A stretch of DNA of 64,000 bases from Dawidia soli (GTDB lineage: Bacteria > Bacteroidota > Bacteroidia > Cytophagales > Cyclobacteriaceae), in the NCBI RefSeq assembly GCF_018598185.1, contig NZ_JAHESC010000001.1, positions 124,001 through 188,000 on the forward strand. The letters are read 5' to 3'. Made by a program: the position numbers and the translations under genes. The stretch's first letter is position 1, and each line of letters opens with the position of its first letter. Below the pieces are notes generated by a model. The model was not told the origin of the DNA. It was given only the letters and a program-made list of their open reading frames with translations, and searched no databases. This document shows, piece by piece, positions 29,701-38,045 of this stretch.

Positions 29701-29773
29701 CCACCGCAGCGGCCATGAGGAACATGATCAGCGTAAACTGATAATTCTTGACAGCGTATTCGGAGATCTTCAT
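26744..29773 (-). CDS. RND efflux transporter permease (AcrB/MexF-type inner-membrane pump)
   Basis: The 1,009-residue protein has the RND layout: one TM helix, a large periplasmic loop, a TM bundle, a second loop and five more TM helices. GLVVALGLLVDDSIVVVENI at about 392-411 carries the proton-relay Asp pair. FFGSLQLFPVIGFSIFPSS marks the start of the second half. The shorter length and sequence place it nearer the general HAE1/CusA-like branch of Bacteroidota than AcrB itself, so the substrate is open. It lies 5 bp after the adaptor gene and ends the operon TetR-TolC-adaptor-RND, closed by a terminator at 26696-26723. Confidence 0.95.
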   Translation of the reverse strand: MKISEYAVKNYQFTLIMFLMAAAVGITTLLTMPRGEDPETEAPQFSVVVVYPGTSPKDMEELVVDPMEERIHELDDIKKIKTTIKDGLAVVNVLYKYETDPDDKYQEMVREIGSLRQELPRDIYSIDIMKFQPSDVNVLQVALVSDNASRSRLKEYAENLQDELERLSPLKNVEIHGLPEQIVRVDLRLEKIAQMHIPLEAITGSLQSEMANIPGGSVVAGSKSLNIKTSGNYTSLEEIKNTIVYTANGHNILLRDVADAYLTFEESNHTTRLNGHRSVFVVAAQKAGFNISSTKEIYTPVLEEFAKTLPGNIAMVKNFDQADNVNKRLSGLGMDFLIAILLVSITLLPLGWRAAIVVMISIPLSLAIGLVMLNLFGISLNQLSIVGLVVALGLLVDDSIVVVENIERWMREGHSRLEATIKGTSQIGLAVMGCTATLIIAFLPLVFLPEASGDFIRGLPLAVIFGVFASMIVSLTVIPFLSSRLLKNHSGENIFLKVLQRLISGSYARLLDKALKHPIATLIIAGVIFFGSLQLFPVIGFSIFPSSEKPQFLINTITPLQTSLEQTDSVASYVEATLDTIPEVKYFATNVGRGNPRVYYNVIQENERTDFSQTFVQLDEHASVDTKMAIINSLREKFKDYPGAKIEVKNFEQGPPVLAPVEVRLFGDNLDTLRALAGRVEAMLKQTSGTIYVNNPVSNLMSNIRVDINQEKSRMAGINTVDIDRTVRLAVAGLNLGNFSDSDGEDYDIVVTTPKQERATLASLDNLFVNNRNGAAIPLAQIAELKLETSPISIDHYDKIRMVAVSSFVEKGYLNDRVITEVVDKMNHMNLPAGYSYRMGGDVEASQESFGGLGTIIIVTVFLFVAVLLLMFKTFKSLLIVLSVIPLGIVGAVIGLLVTGNTLSFVAIIGLIALAGVEVKNSILLVDFTNQLRQQGKSVDDAIREAGEVRFLPIVLTSLTAIGGLMPIALSVNPLISPLAVVLIGGLISSTLLSRIVTPVVYKLIPPRI

Positions 29774-29778
29774 ACAGT

Positions 29779-30843
29779 TTACGGTATAATGGTGATAGGA
29801 GAGTTGTCAGACAGGTAGGCGCTGCCGGAGATGATGAGCTTACCGGCATCCTCCAGGCCGCCGCGGATGTTGATGTGTTCACCATCGAACGACGCGACCG
29901 TAACGCGCTGCTTATGCGCGGTCTTGTCGTCGTGGGTAACGAACACAAATCCTTCGTCGCCGCTGGCATCGAGCACACTCTCATATGGCACCGACCAGAA
30001 GGTATTGGTTTGCGCGGATTGGATCTTCGCGGAGCCGAACATACCCGTCGCCAGGCGTGCCCGGGTAGCCTCCAGGCGAAGCTCGACCGTAAACGTACCC
30101 GTCTGACGATCGACCGTTTCAGACTTCCGCGAAATAACAGCCGGGAACGACTGATCGGGAAAGGCATCGATGGTGATCGTGGCCTTTTCTCCGACCGTCA
30201 GCAGAGCCCATTGTTTGTCGCTCACGCTCACTTTCAGGATCCAATTGCCACTGGACGTAACGTTACACTGCAATGCGCGTTCGCCTACGCCTACCACCTG
30301 ACCGGGATGGATGAACTTGCTCAATACATAGCCGTTGCCGGCGGCATGGATCTCGGCGTGGCTCTTGTTAAAGCGGGCCGCGGCAAGCTGTTCGCGTGCC
30401 ACGTCCAGCGCGGTCTGAGCGTTCTGCCATTGTTCCAGCGTAGCGACACTGTCCGTATACAGGTGGCTGGTGCGTTCATAGTCGCGCTGGGCTTTCTCAA
30501 AGCCGTGGCGGGCTTGTGCGACGGTGGCATCGATCTCGGTCTGGTCGAGCGTCGCCAGCAGTTGTCCTTTTTTGACCGCGTCTCCTTCCTTGACCAGCAC
30601 GCGGCTTACCACGCCACCGATCTTAAAGGCCAGGATGGATTCGTCTTCGGTGCTGAGTTGTCCGGAAGCAATGACCGCCGTAGCAGCAGTATTTTTCTCC
30701 AGCGCCATGACCTTTACAGGCACGGGCTCGGAGCGCGAAGGAATGGTGCGGGTGTTCCCCTTGCTGTCAGAGCAAGCCTGCATCGTGGCCAGGGTGGCGA
30801 TGATCGCCAGGGAAGAAAGGACGAAAATGCGTATGCGTTTCAT
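29779..30843 (-). CDS. RND efflux periplasmic adaptor (HlyD/AcrA family) lipoprotein
   Basis: The 354-residue protein has a lipoprotein signal ending at MQAC (Cys24). It shows the membrane-fusion protein order: a lipoyl-type hammerhead (GGVVSRVLVKEGDAVKKGQL), an alpha-helical hairpin (TVAQARHGFEKAQRDYERTS), then the beta-barrel and membrane-proximal domain. It joins the inner-membrane pump to the TolC-like channel. It starts 30 bp after the tolC-like gene and ends 5 bp before the pump gene. Confidence 0.94.
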   Translation of the reverse strand: MKRIRIFVLSSLAIIATLATMQACSDSKGNTRTIPSRSEPVPVKVMALEKNTAATAVIASGQLSTEDESILAFKIGGVVSRVLVKEGDAVKKGQLLATLDQTEIDATVAQARHGFEKAQRDYERTSHLYTDSVATLEQWQNAQTALDVAREQLAAARFNKSHAEIHAAGNGYVLSKFIHPGQVVGVGERALQCNVTSSGNWILKVSVSDKQWALLTVGEKATITIDAFPDQSFPAVISRKSETVDRQTGTFTVELRLEATRARLATGMFGSAKIQSAQTNTFWSVPYESVLDASGDEGFVFVTHDDKTAHKQRVTVASFDGEHINIRGGLEDAGKLIISGSAYLSDNSPITIIP

Positions 30844-30873
30844 AAGTGCGTATGTTGAGGTCGTTAGAACCGG

Positions 30874-32247
30874 TTAGTTTGATGTGAGGGTATAAGAAGC
30901 TGTTTCGCGCTCCAGCCGAGCCGCGGCGCGCAGCACATCGAAGGTGCGCAGGTTGAGCTGCAGGGCGGAGGCTGTCAGCTGGTTGCGGGCGTCGAGGAAC
31001 TCGATCAGGCTATTGACACCTTGCTGATATCCTTTTTCGATCAGTGTAAAGTAGCTCTGTGCCGACCGTTGCTGCTGGTGCGCCGCCTGCAGGTTCTGCG
31101 TCGCGGTTTGTAAGTCGTTTTGCGCGATGGAAGCAGCAAGCTCCAGCTGTCGCGTGGTATTGCTCAGCTCCAGCTCCGTCTTTTGCAGATCGTATCGATA
31201 GTGGCGGATGGTATAACCGTTGCGGAAGCCCTGGAAGAGTGGCAGCGAGAGCTGTACGCCCACCAGGTAATAGCGCGAGTCGTTGTTGAACTCCCAATGC
31301 GTAGCCTGCGAGCCAAGGTCCAGGAACGCGCTGAGCTTGGGTACCCGGTTGAGGCGGGTCATGCGGATCTGCGATTGATTGATGGCCCTTGCCGTGCGCA
31401 GCATCGAAAGCTCTTCACGCGCGGAAGCATCTTGCTGCACCGTGTCGGGCAGCGGCATGCTCATTACCGCCGTGTCTATTGTCACGGTGCTTTCCAGGGG
31501 TTTGTTCAGCAGGAAGTTGAAGTAACGACGCGCGTTCTCGGCGGTGTTGCTGGCGCTGTTCAGGTCGGCCCGCAGGCGATCGGCTTCGCTGCGCGAGCGC
31601 AGCAGGTTGGCGGGAAGGCCTTTGCCATTGCGTGTCAGGGATTCATTGATCTCTACATTCTTATTGACCAGTACCAGGCCGCTCTCGTGGATCTTTACCG
31701 CCTCGACGGCCGCGAGGTAATCGTAGTAGGAGCGTTTGATGTCGAACACCAGCTGGCGTTTATAAGCATCGACCTCGAACTGTTTCAACACCACCTGGTC
31801 GTGCTGAATGGCGCGGTTCAGATACAGGTCGGTGTTGATCAACGGCAGGGACGTACGCACCTTGGCGTCGTAGAAGTCGTGCGGAAAGAAGTTCTGGCTG
31901 ACGTTCTGTACCTGCGGAAAAGCGTCGCTGCCCGTGAGCTGGTTGAGCGATGAATACACCGGATTAAGCAGGTCGCCGATGGGGATGTCGATGCTCCGAC
32001 CGCCTTTGCCCGAAGTATAATCGCCGAGCAAGGTGACCGATGGGAGGAAGTAGGTGCGAGCGATGCGCAGGGAGTTTTCGGCTTGCTGCAGCGAGATGTT
32101 TCGCTGTTGCAGCACGATGTTGCTGCGAAGCCCTTCGGCCACGTAGCCATCGAGCACCGGCTGCGCATACATACCGGCCGGGATCAGGGTCAGCGCCAGG
32201 AGGGAGCAGGCGTTCCTGAGGCGGCGGAAGGATGATTGAATGTTCAT
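30874..32247 (-). CDS. TolC-family outer-membrane efflux channel
   Basis: This 457-residue protein has a signal peptide ending in GMYAQ. The two repeated alpha/beta halves of TolC/OEP proteins follow: SLQQAENSLRIARTYFLPSV in the first and TRQLELAASIAQNDLQTA in the second. The family supplies the trimeric exit duct for RND pumps. It is the second gene of the operon, 47 bp after the TetR regulator gene, and probably shares its transcript. Confidence 0.94.
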   Translation of the reverse strand: MNIQSSFRRLRNACSLLALTLIPAGMYAQPVLDGYVAEGLRSNIVLQQRNISLQQAENSLRIARTYFLPSVTLLGDYTSGKGGRSIDIPIGDLLNPVYSSLNQLTGSDAFPQVQNVSQNFFPHDFYDAKVRTSLPLINTDLYLNRAIQHDQVVLKQFEVDAYKRQLVFDIKRSYYDYLAAVEAVKIHESGLVLVNKNVEINESLTRNGKGLPANLLRSRSEADRLRADLNSASNTAENARRYFNFLLNKPLESTVTIDTAVMSMPLPDTVQQDASAREELSMLRTARAINQSQIRMTRLNRVPKLSAFLDLGSQATHWEFNNDSRYYLVGVQLSLPLFQGFRNGYTIRHYRYDLQKTELELSNTTRQLELAASIAQNDLQTATQNLQAAHQQQRSAQSYFTLIEKGYQQGVNSLIEFLDARNQLTASALQLNLRTFDVLRAAARLERETASYTLTSN

Positions 32248-32294
32248 TGATTATTTAGTTTACACTGTTAAGTCGTAAGGCAAAATTTTTTAGT

Positions 32295-32921
32295 CTAGCG
32301 TTTGGTGTGCATTCGATCCAAAATTTCCACCACCTGGGCAGTCGCCTTGGATACGATGTTTTCATAGGTGGCTTCGCTGAGTACCTTAACGCAACGCCCA
32401 CGGATTTCGAGGCTGCAAATGCCGTGGACCATCGACCATACGGTGTAGGAAAGAACCTCTGCATCCATGCCCTCAAAATAGCCTTGAGACTGGCATTCGC
32501 GTACGGTTTGCAGCAAGAAGTTAAAAGCATTGTCACCTTCGGTCCATTCCTCCTTTTCCGCCAGTGCCTTCATGGGAGCCGGCATGGTGAACATCAGGTC
32601 GTAGAGCTCGGTATTTTCCATGGCAAAGGTGGTGTAAACCTTCGACAGGGCCTTGAGCCGCTCAAAGGGGTCTGATACATGCTCCAGCGGCCGCATGAAC
32701 TGCCGCAGCAGGGCGAAACCGTCCTGGTGAAGCGCATAAAAGACGTCGTCCTTGTCTTTAAAATAGAGATAGATGGTAGTGGGAGAGTATTCAATCCGGT
32801 CCGCAATGTTGCGGATGGAGGTCTGTTCATAGCCCTGCTCCAGGAACAACGTGCGGGCTGCATCCAGGATCTTGGTCCGCAACTCGATCTTTTGACGTTC
32901 TTTTCTTTCCGCGATGGACAT
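32295..32921 (-). CDS. TetR/AcrR-family transcriptional repressor
   Basis: This 208-residue regulator has an N-terminal TetR helix-turn-helix (KILDAARTLFLEQGYEQTSI ... YSPTTIYLYFKDKDDVFYAL, residues 14-65) and a ligand-binding C-terminal domain with several Met/Phe residues. As the first gene of the efflux operon it very likely represses its own promoter and responds to a pump substrate. A candidate operator lies 16-38 bp upstream of the ATG. Confidence 0.95.
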   Translation of the reverse strand: MSIAERKERQKIELRTKILDAARTLFLEQGYEQTSIRNIADRIEYSPTTIYLYFKDKDDVFYALHQDGFALLRQFMRPLEHVSDPFERLKALSKVYTTFAMENTELYDLMFTMPAPMKALAEKEEWTEGDNAFNFLLQTVRECQSQGYFEGMDAEVLSYTVWSMVHGICSLEIRGRCVKVLSEATYENIVSKATAQVVEILDRMHTKR

Positions 32922-32936
32922 ATTGTTCAGTGGTTA

Positions 32937-32959
32937 TTTACTTAACGATGTAAAGTTAA
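32937..32959. promoter_or_regulatory. Candidate TetR operator
   Basis: Two interleaved inverted repeats lie just upstream of the TetR gene. TTTAC (32937-32941) matches GTAAA (32950-32954), and TTAAC (32942-32946) matches GTTAA (32955-32959). Together they make a roughly 23-bp dyad typical in size for TetR operators. Parts of it (TTTAC, GTTAA) recur at 32259-32271 before the tolC-like gene. Confidence 0.4.
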
Positions 32960-33243
32960 TTAAGGTTGCAAAGAAATCTAAGAAAGATTCTTTTGGCCCA
33001 AAAGCGCTGTTCACCCCAAAATTGGGGTAGACGTCTAATCGGGTGGGCAAAGATGATCAGAAGATAGGAGAGAAACGGCGCATGGTAAGGAAAAATAGGG
33101 CGTACGGAGGAGCATTACCCGTATCAAAGCCCTACACAAAGCCGGGAAAAGGCATACTAAAGGCATGCTCTGGTCATGCTTATGGCTCCGTGCCGGAAGG
33201 CGCTCGCGATTCCGGCCGATATGCGGCACGGTTGCCATACAAA
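32960..33243. other. Intergenic stretch with no supported gene
   Basis: This is most of the 375-bp gap between the TetR operator and the PAP2 terminator. Short frames are open on both strands, but they lack recognisable protein features or a start context. I see no RNA gene or repeat. Confidence 0.5.
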
Positions 33244-33270
33244 CAAAAAAGCCACCCAACGGCGGCTTTT
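33244..33270 (-). terminator. Terminator of the PAP2 gene
   Basis: On the minus strand, AAAAGCCGCC and GGTGGCTTTT pair across a GTTG loop (33251-33270) with one G-U pair, followed by a T-run. It lies 27 bp beyond the stop codon of the PAP2 gene. Confidence 0.8.
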
Positions 33271-33296
33271 ACAACGTGGTATCTTTTATGGAAATG

Positions 33297-34103
33297 CTAG
33301 AGCCTTAACCCCATATAAACGCCGGGGCCATTGGAATACACCGGCACGATGGTCAGGTTGCTGTTCTTATTCTTCCACTTATATTGGTGGGTAAGATACG
33401 CCAGGTTCGTCGACAGGATCCCGATGCCGGCACCGGCCAGCACATCAGACACCCAGTGGCGGTTGTTGAGGATGCGCATGGCGCCCACCGTGGTGGCCAT
33501 GCCATAGGCGCCGATCTTATACCAGACGCTCTGGTCGCCATATTCCTTGGCCAGGAACGTTGCCGTGGCAAACGCCTGGGCGGTGTGGCCGGAAGGAAAA
33601 GAAAAGTTATTGCTGTCGTCGGGACGCGGCACGCTGGTCACTTTCTTGAAGGAGAACGTCAGGGCAGCCATGATCATTTCTGATTTGGCCAGCAGCAGCG
33701 TGCGGTTTTTAAAGTCGTGTTTGCCTTTTACGCCGGCAGCATTCAAACCATACACGATCAGGATCGGGGCGTGCATCAGGTAATTGTCGGCGGTATGGTG
33801 GAAATTAGGCAGGTGTTCGTTCCGCTCTTCGCGCACTTCGTAGCGGTTAATGACATCGGGGCGGATGGTGGAATATACGCCCAGGCCGATCAGGACCGTG
33901 GGTACGCGCACCGCTTGCCAGAGGGCATGACCCTTGCTCGGTGCTTCTGGTTCGACCTCCTGGGCCTCTTCGGGCATAAGCAGGTCGATCTTTACCGGTG
34001 CTGAGGGCCTCGTACGGGCAGCAAAATGCTGGTTGTACTGTGCCTTTGCCAGCGGGCAGGCCAAACACAGGAGGAGAGCTGCAGGGGTTAGTTTCATGCG
34101 CAT
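33297..34103 (-). CDS. PAP2-family phosphatase (exported)
   Basis: The 268-residue protein has a signal peptide ending in AKAQ (start at 34103, or at 34097 two codons later). The three phosphatase motifs are visible: KKVTSVPRPDD, PSGHTAQAF and NNRHWVSDVLAG. It would dephosphorylate a lipid phosphate or pyrophosphate (phosphatidic acid, PGP or undecaprenyl-PP) on the periplasmic side. It is a single gene with its own terminator. The substrate is not determined by sequence. Confidence 0.9.
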   Translation of the reverse strand: MRMKLTPAALLLCLACPLAKAQYNQHFAARTRPSAPVKIDLLMPEEAQEVEPEAPSKGHALWQAVRVPTVLIGLGVYSTIRPDVINRYEVREERNEHLPNFHHTADNYLMHAPILIVYGLNAAGVKGKHDFKNRTLLLAKSEMIMAALTFSFKKVTSVPRPDDSNNFSFPSGHTAQAFATATFLAKEYGDQSVWYKIGAYGMATTVGAMRILNNRHWVSDVLAGAGIGILSTNLAYLTHQYKWKNKNSNLTIVPVYSNGPGVYMGLRL

Positions 34104-34153
34104 TATTTTGGCAAAACGTATACCAAATATACATTATTGCGGACAATGATTAC

Positions 34154-34169
34154 GATTGCAATTGCAATC
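34154..34169. promoter_or_regulatory. Perfect 16-bp palindrome
   Basis: GATTGCAATTGCAATC is its own reverse complement. It lies 51 bp upstream of the PAP2 start codon, in the position of an operator for a dimeric regulator. No owner can be named. The rest of the 34104-34392 gap holds only the Kup terminator. Confidence 0.45.
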
Positions 34170-34324
34170 TAAAAGGTACAAGGGTTGGATTAATCCCTGC
34201 TTCCCGCCCACACGCGCCTGTTTCCTTGTAACTTGCTAACAGCCAATACTTTATCGCGCTCTCCGGCATGCCAGGAGCAGACTTTCGCCACGATGAAATA
34301 GTGTGCTGATGGACTGAAAACAAG

Positions 34325-34358
34325 CCAGCCGGTACAGTTGGTTCCAATGCCCGGCTGG
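34325..34358 (-). terminator. Compound hairpin after kup
   Basis: CCAGCCGG (34325-34332) pairs with CCGGCTGG (34351-34358). The loop contains a nested TTGG/CCAA stem (34338-34347). On the minus strand it is followed by CTTGTTTTC. It lies 34 bp past the kup stop and probably ends the NDH-2/kup transcript. Confidence 0.5.
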
Positions 34359-34392
34359 TTTTCGAAAACGATTGTGGAGATCTCTTTTTGGC

Positions 34393-36345
34393 CTAATCTT
34401 CGCGCTCGCGTTTGATCTTGACGCGGGCCTGCGGGCCGACCTGTATCGGCACCCGCTCCAGCTCCAGGTTGGCGGCTTCGATGCCGTACAGCTCTTCTGT
34501 GGACAAGCTGTATTCTTTCAACAGGCGATAGCCTTGAATGATCAACCGGTCAAAGCTCGAGATCTCGCTGTCTGACGACGCCCAGGAATGCAGGATGATA
34601 AACTTAAAGTCGGCCATCATGCTGTATTTGTGCAGCGAAGGGTAGGGGCTGGTCAGATCGATTTCGCCGGCGTCAGCCATTTCGTGGATGATCTTGTTAA
34701 ACAACAGGTTTACACGGTGATCGGTCTTGAACCCGAGCTTGATCCGCACAAAAAAGCACTTGCGGGGAATGATCGTGTCCACCACGTACTTGCTGGTGAA
34801 CGGGTTGTCGACGGTATCGACGTGCACGAACCAGAATACATCGGCGCGCTTCGGACGCTTCTTGAAGATGGAGTATATAATGTTCGAGTCGATATAGCGC
34901 TTGCTGTCGGCCATGGCCAGGTATACCAGGTTGGTAGCCTCTTTCGGCACCGTGGTATCGGCCTGCAGGTCTTGCAGCATGCCCACATAGTGCTTTAAGT
35001 CGACGAACTCCGTATGCCGGTCGCGCAGGCGGCGTGCGTGCAGCAACACATACATCATGATAAAGAACAGGAAGGCGATGCTGAAAGCAAACCAGCCACC
35101 GTGATGGAATTTGTCCAGGTTCGAGAAGAGGAACATGCCCTCCAGCGAGAAGAAGATCGCCGCCATGATGGCCGAGCGCACCTTCGACTTTTTGGTGGTG
35201 ATAAAATAAAACACCAGCAGCGAGGTGGTCATCAACATGTTGATGGTGATCGCAAGACCGTACGCGCCTTCCATACGCGACGACTCGCGGAAGATGAGCA
35301 CCACGCCGATACAGCCCACCAGCAGGATCCAGTTGATCGCCGGTACATAGATCTGGCCCTTCACCTGGCTGGGGTAACGCACGCGGGTGGCGGGCCACAG
35401 CTTCAGCTTCATGGCTTCGTTTACGAGCGTGAACGTACCGGAGATCAACGCCTGGCTGGCGATGATGGCCGCGAGGGTGGCGATGATGATCCCGAAGATC
35501 AGGAAGTCGCGCGGAATGATGGCATAGAACGGAATCTGCTCGCCCAGTACTGTGCCCTGGTGATCGAGCAACCATGCGCCCTGGCCGAAGTAGTTGCAAA
35601 GCAATGCGATCTTGACGATCGTCCAGCCTACACGAATGTTGCCTTTGCCGCAGTGGCCCAGGTCGGAGTACAGCGCTTCCGCCCCGGTAGTACAGAGGAA
35701 CACGGCGCCCAGCAGCCAGAAGCCGTTGGGATATTCGGCAATGAGGTGATAGGCATAGTACGGATTCAGCGCCTGGAAGATCTGCGGGTGATCGTAGAAC
35801 TGCATGATGCCGAACGCGGCAATGGTACAGAACCACACCGTCATGATCGGGCCGAAGATCTTGCCCACCACGCTGGTACCGAACTGCTGGAATACGAACA
35901 GCGCCGTCATGATCACGATCACGATGGTGACGGTGGGAATTTCAGGATTGAGAATGCGCAAGCCTTCGATGGCCGATGACACCGAGATGGCCGGCGTAAT
36001 AAACCCGTCGGCGATCAATGTACAGCAGCCGATGATGGCGGGATAGATCACCCACGCGGCTTTATACCGGCGCACTAACGCATAGAGGGCGAATATTCCA
36101 CCTTCACCCTTGTTATCGGCGTTCAGCGCCAGGTATACATACTTGAAGGTGGTGACAAGGGTTAATGTCCAGAATACACACGACAGTCCACCGAAGATCA
36201 GGTCCTGGTTGATCGTCTGGGTGCCGACAATGGCCTTGAATACGTACAACGGTGAAGTACCAATGTCGCCATAAATAATGCCCAACGAGACCAGCACACC
36301 GCCAACAGATAACGGCGTCAGGTGTTTATCAGATGAATTAGCCAT
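34393..36345 (-). CDS. kup: KUP-family potassium uptake transporter
   Basis: The 650-residue protein carries the KUP signature near the N-terminus (SLGIIYGDIGTSPLYVF). About 12 TM helices extend to residue 430, followed by a roughly 200-residue cytosolic C-terminal domain (RADVFWFVHVDTVD ...). KUP proteins import K+ in symport with H+. It starts 3 bp after the stop of the NDH-2 gene, so the two are cotranscribed. Confidence 0.95.
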   Translation of the reverse strand: MANSSDKHLTPLSVGGVLVSLGIIYGDIGTSPLYVFKAIVGTQTINQDLIFGGLSCVFWTLTLVTTFKYVYLALNADNKGEGGIFALYALVRRYKAAWVIYPAIIGCCTLIADGFITPAISVSSAIEGLRILNPEIPTVTIVIVIMTALFVFQQFGTSVVGKIFGPIMTVWFCTIAAFGIMQFYDHPQIFQALNPYYAYHLIAEYPNGFWLLGAVFLCTTGAEALYSDLGHCGKGNIRVGWTIVKIALLCNYFGQGAWLLDHQGTVLGEQIPFYAIIPRDFLIFGIIIATLAAIIASQALISGTFTLVNEAMKLKLWPATRVRYPSQVKGQIYVPAINWILLVGCIGVVLIFRESSRMEGAYGLAITINMLMTTSLLVFYFITTKKSKVRSAIMAAIFFSLEGMFLFSNLDKFHHGGWFAFSIAFLFFIMMYVLLHARRLRDRHTEFVDLKHYVGMLQDLQADTTVPKEATNLVYLAMADSKRYIDSNIIYSIFKKRPKRADVFWFVHVDTVDNPFTSKYVVDTIIPRKCFFVRIKLGFKTDHRVNLLFNKIIHEMADAGEIDLTSPYPSLHKYSMMADFKFIILHSWASSDSEISSFDRLIIQGYRLLKEYSLSTEELYGIEAANLELERVPIQVGPQARVKIKRERED

Positions 36346-36348
36346 ATA

Positions 36349-37653
36349 CTATTGCACGCCGTCTTTGGGACGGGCGATAATCAAGCGGTTACTCTTGTCG
36401 TAGGAAAAGTAGCTCCACAGCCAGCTTAGCAGAACAAAGAATTTGTTCTTAAAGCCCATGATGGAGATCAGGTGAATGAACATCCACACCACCCATGCCG
36501 GAAATCCTTTGAGCTTTACCTTGCCCAGGTCCGCCACGGCGCGGTTGCGGCCAACGGTGGCCATCGACCCCAGATCTTTGTACTGAAAAGGCTTGAGCGG
36601 CTTCTGGTTGATCAGCCGGCGCAGGTTCCGGGCCAGCAATCGTCCCTGCTGGATAGCCGGTTGCGCCATCTGCGGGTGGCCGTTGGGAAAACCGGCGTCG
36701 CCGGTCATAATAGCTGCATCACCAATGGCGAAGATATTCTCATAGCCTTTCACACGGTTGTACTCGTCTACCGTCGCGCGCGCGGCACGTCCCAGCGACG
36801 AAGCGGCGATGCCTTGCACCGGCTGGCCTTTCACGCCGGCCGCCCAGATCATCGTGCGCGTAATAAGCCGCTCGCCGGTGTTGAACATCGTCTCGTGGCC
36901 GTCGTACGATTTTACGGCGCAGTTCAGGTGCACTTTTACGCCCATGTGCTGCAGATACTCCAGCGCCTTTTTCGAGGCGGCGTCGGACATGCCGTTCAGC
37001 AGCTTGGGTGTTGCTTCTACCAGGTGGATGTCCATCTGGCTCATTTCCAGCTCGGGGTAATCTTTCGGAAACACGTGGTTTTTCAGCTCGCTCAGCGCGC
37101 CGGCCAGCTCGACGCCGGTCGGGCCGCCGCCAACAATCACGATATCCATCAGGCTATTGACCAGCTCCGGGTCGTCGGTCAGCAGGGCGGTTTCGAAGTT
37201 GCGTATGATGAGATTCCGCAGTTTGATCGAGTCGACGATCGTCTTCATCGGCATGGCGTGCTCTTCGACATCCTTCATGCCATAGTAGTTGGTGGTGGCA
37301 CCGTTGGCCAGTACCAGGTAATCGTATTTTATACTGCCGATGGAAGTTTCGATCGTATTTTCTTCGGGTTTTATCTGTGTTACTTCTCCTAAACGGAAGT
37401 AAAAGTCGCGTTGAGGTCCAAAGCGTTTCCGGAATGGGAACACGATAGAGCCGGACTCGAGGCCCGAGGTGGCAACCTGGTATAGCAGGGGTTGAAAACA
37501 GTGGTGATTATACTTGTCGAAGAGTACGGTTTGTGCCTTAAAACCTTTGAGGCCTTTTACGACTTCCAGACCGCCAAAGCCGCCGCCGATGACGATGATA
37601 CGGGGTTTGCCCTCATCGACAATACGGGTATGAGTGTTTATCAGTTTGGGCAT
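36349..37653 (-). CDS. ndh: Type II NADH:quinone dehydrogenase (NDH-2)
   Basis: This 434-residue flavoprotein has two dinucleotide-binding motifs: IIVIGGGFGGLEVVKGL (about 20-36) for FAD and IVIVGGGPTGVELAGAL (about 172-188) for NADH. FAIGDAA lies near 312. A hydrophobic C-terminal segment (VVWMFIHLISIMGF) would hold it at the inner membrane. It passes electrons from NADH to quinone without pumping protons. It is coupled to kup with a 3-bp gap. A CAAATGTA at 37862-37869 could be a minus-strand -7 box, but no -33 element is clear. Confidence 0.92.
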   Translation of the reverse strand: MPKLINTHTRIVDEGKPRIIVIGGGFGGLEVVKGLKGFKAQTVLFDKYNHHCFQPLLYQVATSGLESGSIVFPFRKRFGPQRDFYFRLGEVTQIKPEENTIETSIGSIKYDYLVLANGATTNYYGMKDVEEHAMPMKTIVDSIKLRNLIIRNFETALLTDDPELVNSLMDIVIVGGGPTGVELAGALSELKNHVFPKDYPELEMSQMDIHLVEATPKLLNGMSDAASKKALEYLQHMGVKVHLNCAVKSYDGHETMFNTGERLITRTMIWAAGVKGQPVQGIAASSLGRAARATVDEYNRVKGYENIFAIGDAAIMTGDAGFPNGHPQMAQPAIQQGRLLARNLRRLINQKPLKPFQYKDLGSMATVGRNRAVADLGKVKLKGFPAWVVWMFIHLISIMGFKNKFFVLLSWLWSYFSYDKSNRLIIARPKDGVQ

Positions 37654-37990
37654 GTGCGTAATCCGGAAAAGTGTATATGTCTAAACCGCTGTTATTTTCC
37701 TAAAATCTAACATTTCCCTCTGCCCGACTGGTAAGAAAGCATCCATGGGGGAGAGGGGTGATGCCGGCCGCTCGGCACAACCGCGGCACAACATAAAAAA
37801 ATATGCCCACCGCCCGGTGACCGAAAGTGCTTTGTTACCCCTGCTGGCTGCAAAACGGTGGCAAATGTAATTCCTTCCGGGAATGGTAAAAAGAAAAACC
37901 CGGTAATGTTGCGATGGGTACATTACGGTTACAGGACGGCACTAATGGCAATTCGGCGTATAACAAAAATAATTTGTGGTAGTGCAACCG

Positions 37991-38018
37991 TTTGACAGCA
38001 AAATCAACTGTACTTTTG
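37991..38018 (+). promoter_or_regulatory. Bacteroidota-type promoter of the coiled-coil lipoprotein gene
   Basis: TTTG (37991-37994) and TACTTTTG (38011-38018) are separated by 16 bp and match the TTTG/TAnnTTTG promoter form. The ATG follows 27 bp later. The remaining part of the 392-bp gap 37654-38045 shows no supported gene. Confidence 0.65.
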
Positions 38019-38045
38019 CCCTATAACCTCTAAAATCAACGAGTT

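Noticed and set aside
33043-33300. Small plus-strand frame (about 85 codons) in the TetR-PAP2 gap
   Set aside because: It runs through the PAP2 terminator and into the end of the gene; no start context or domain.
35014-35979. 321-codon plus-strand frame opposite kup
   Set aside because: Antisense shadow of a conserved transporter gene; the product is low-complexity and charged.
37681-37923. 80-codon minus-strand frame in the NDH-2/lipoprotein gap
   Set aside because: No conserved features; Cys/Arg/Phe-rich composition unlike its neighbours.
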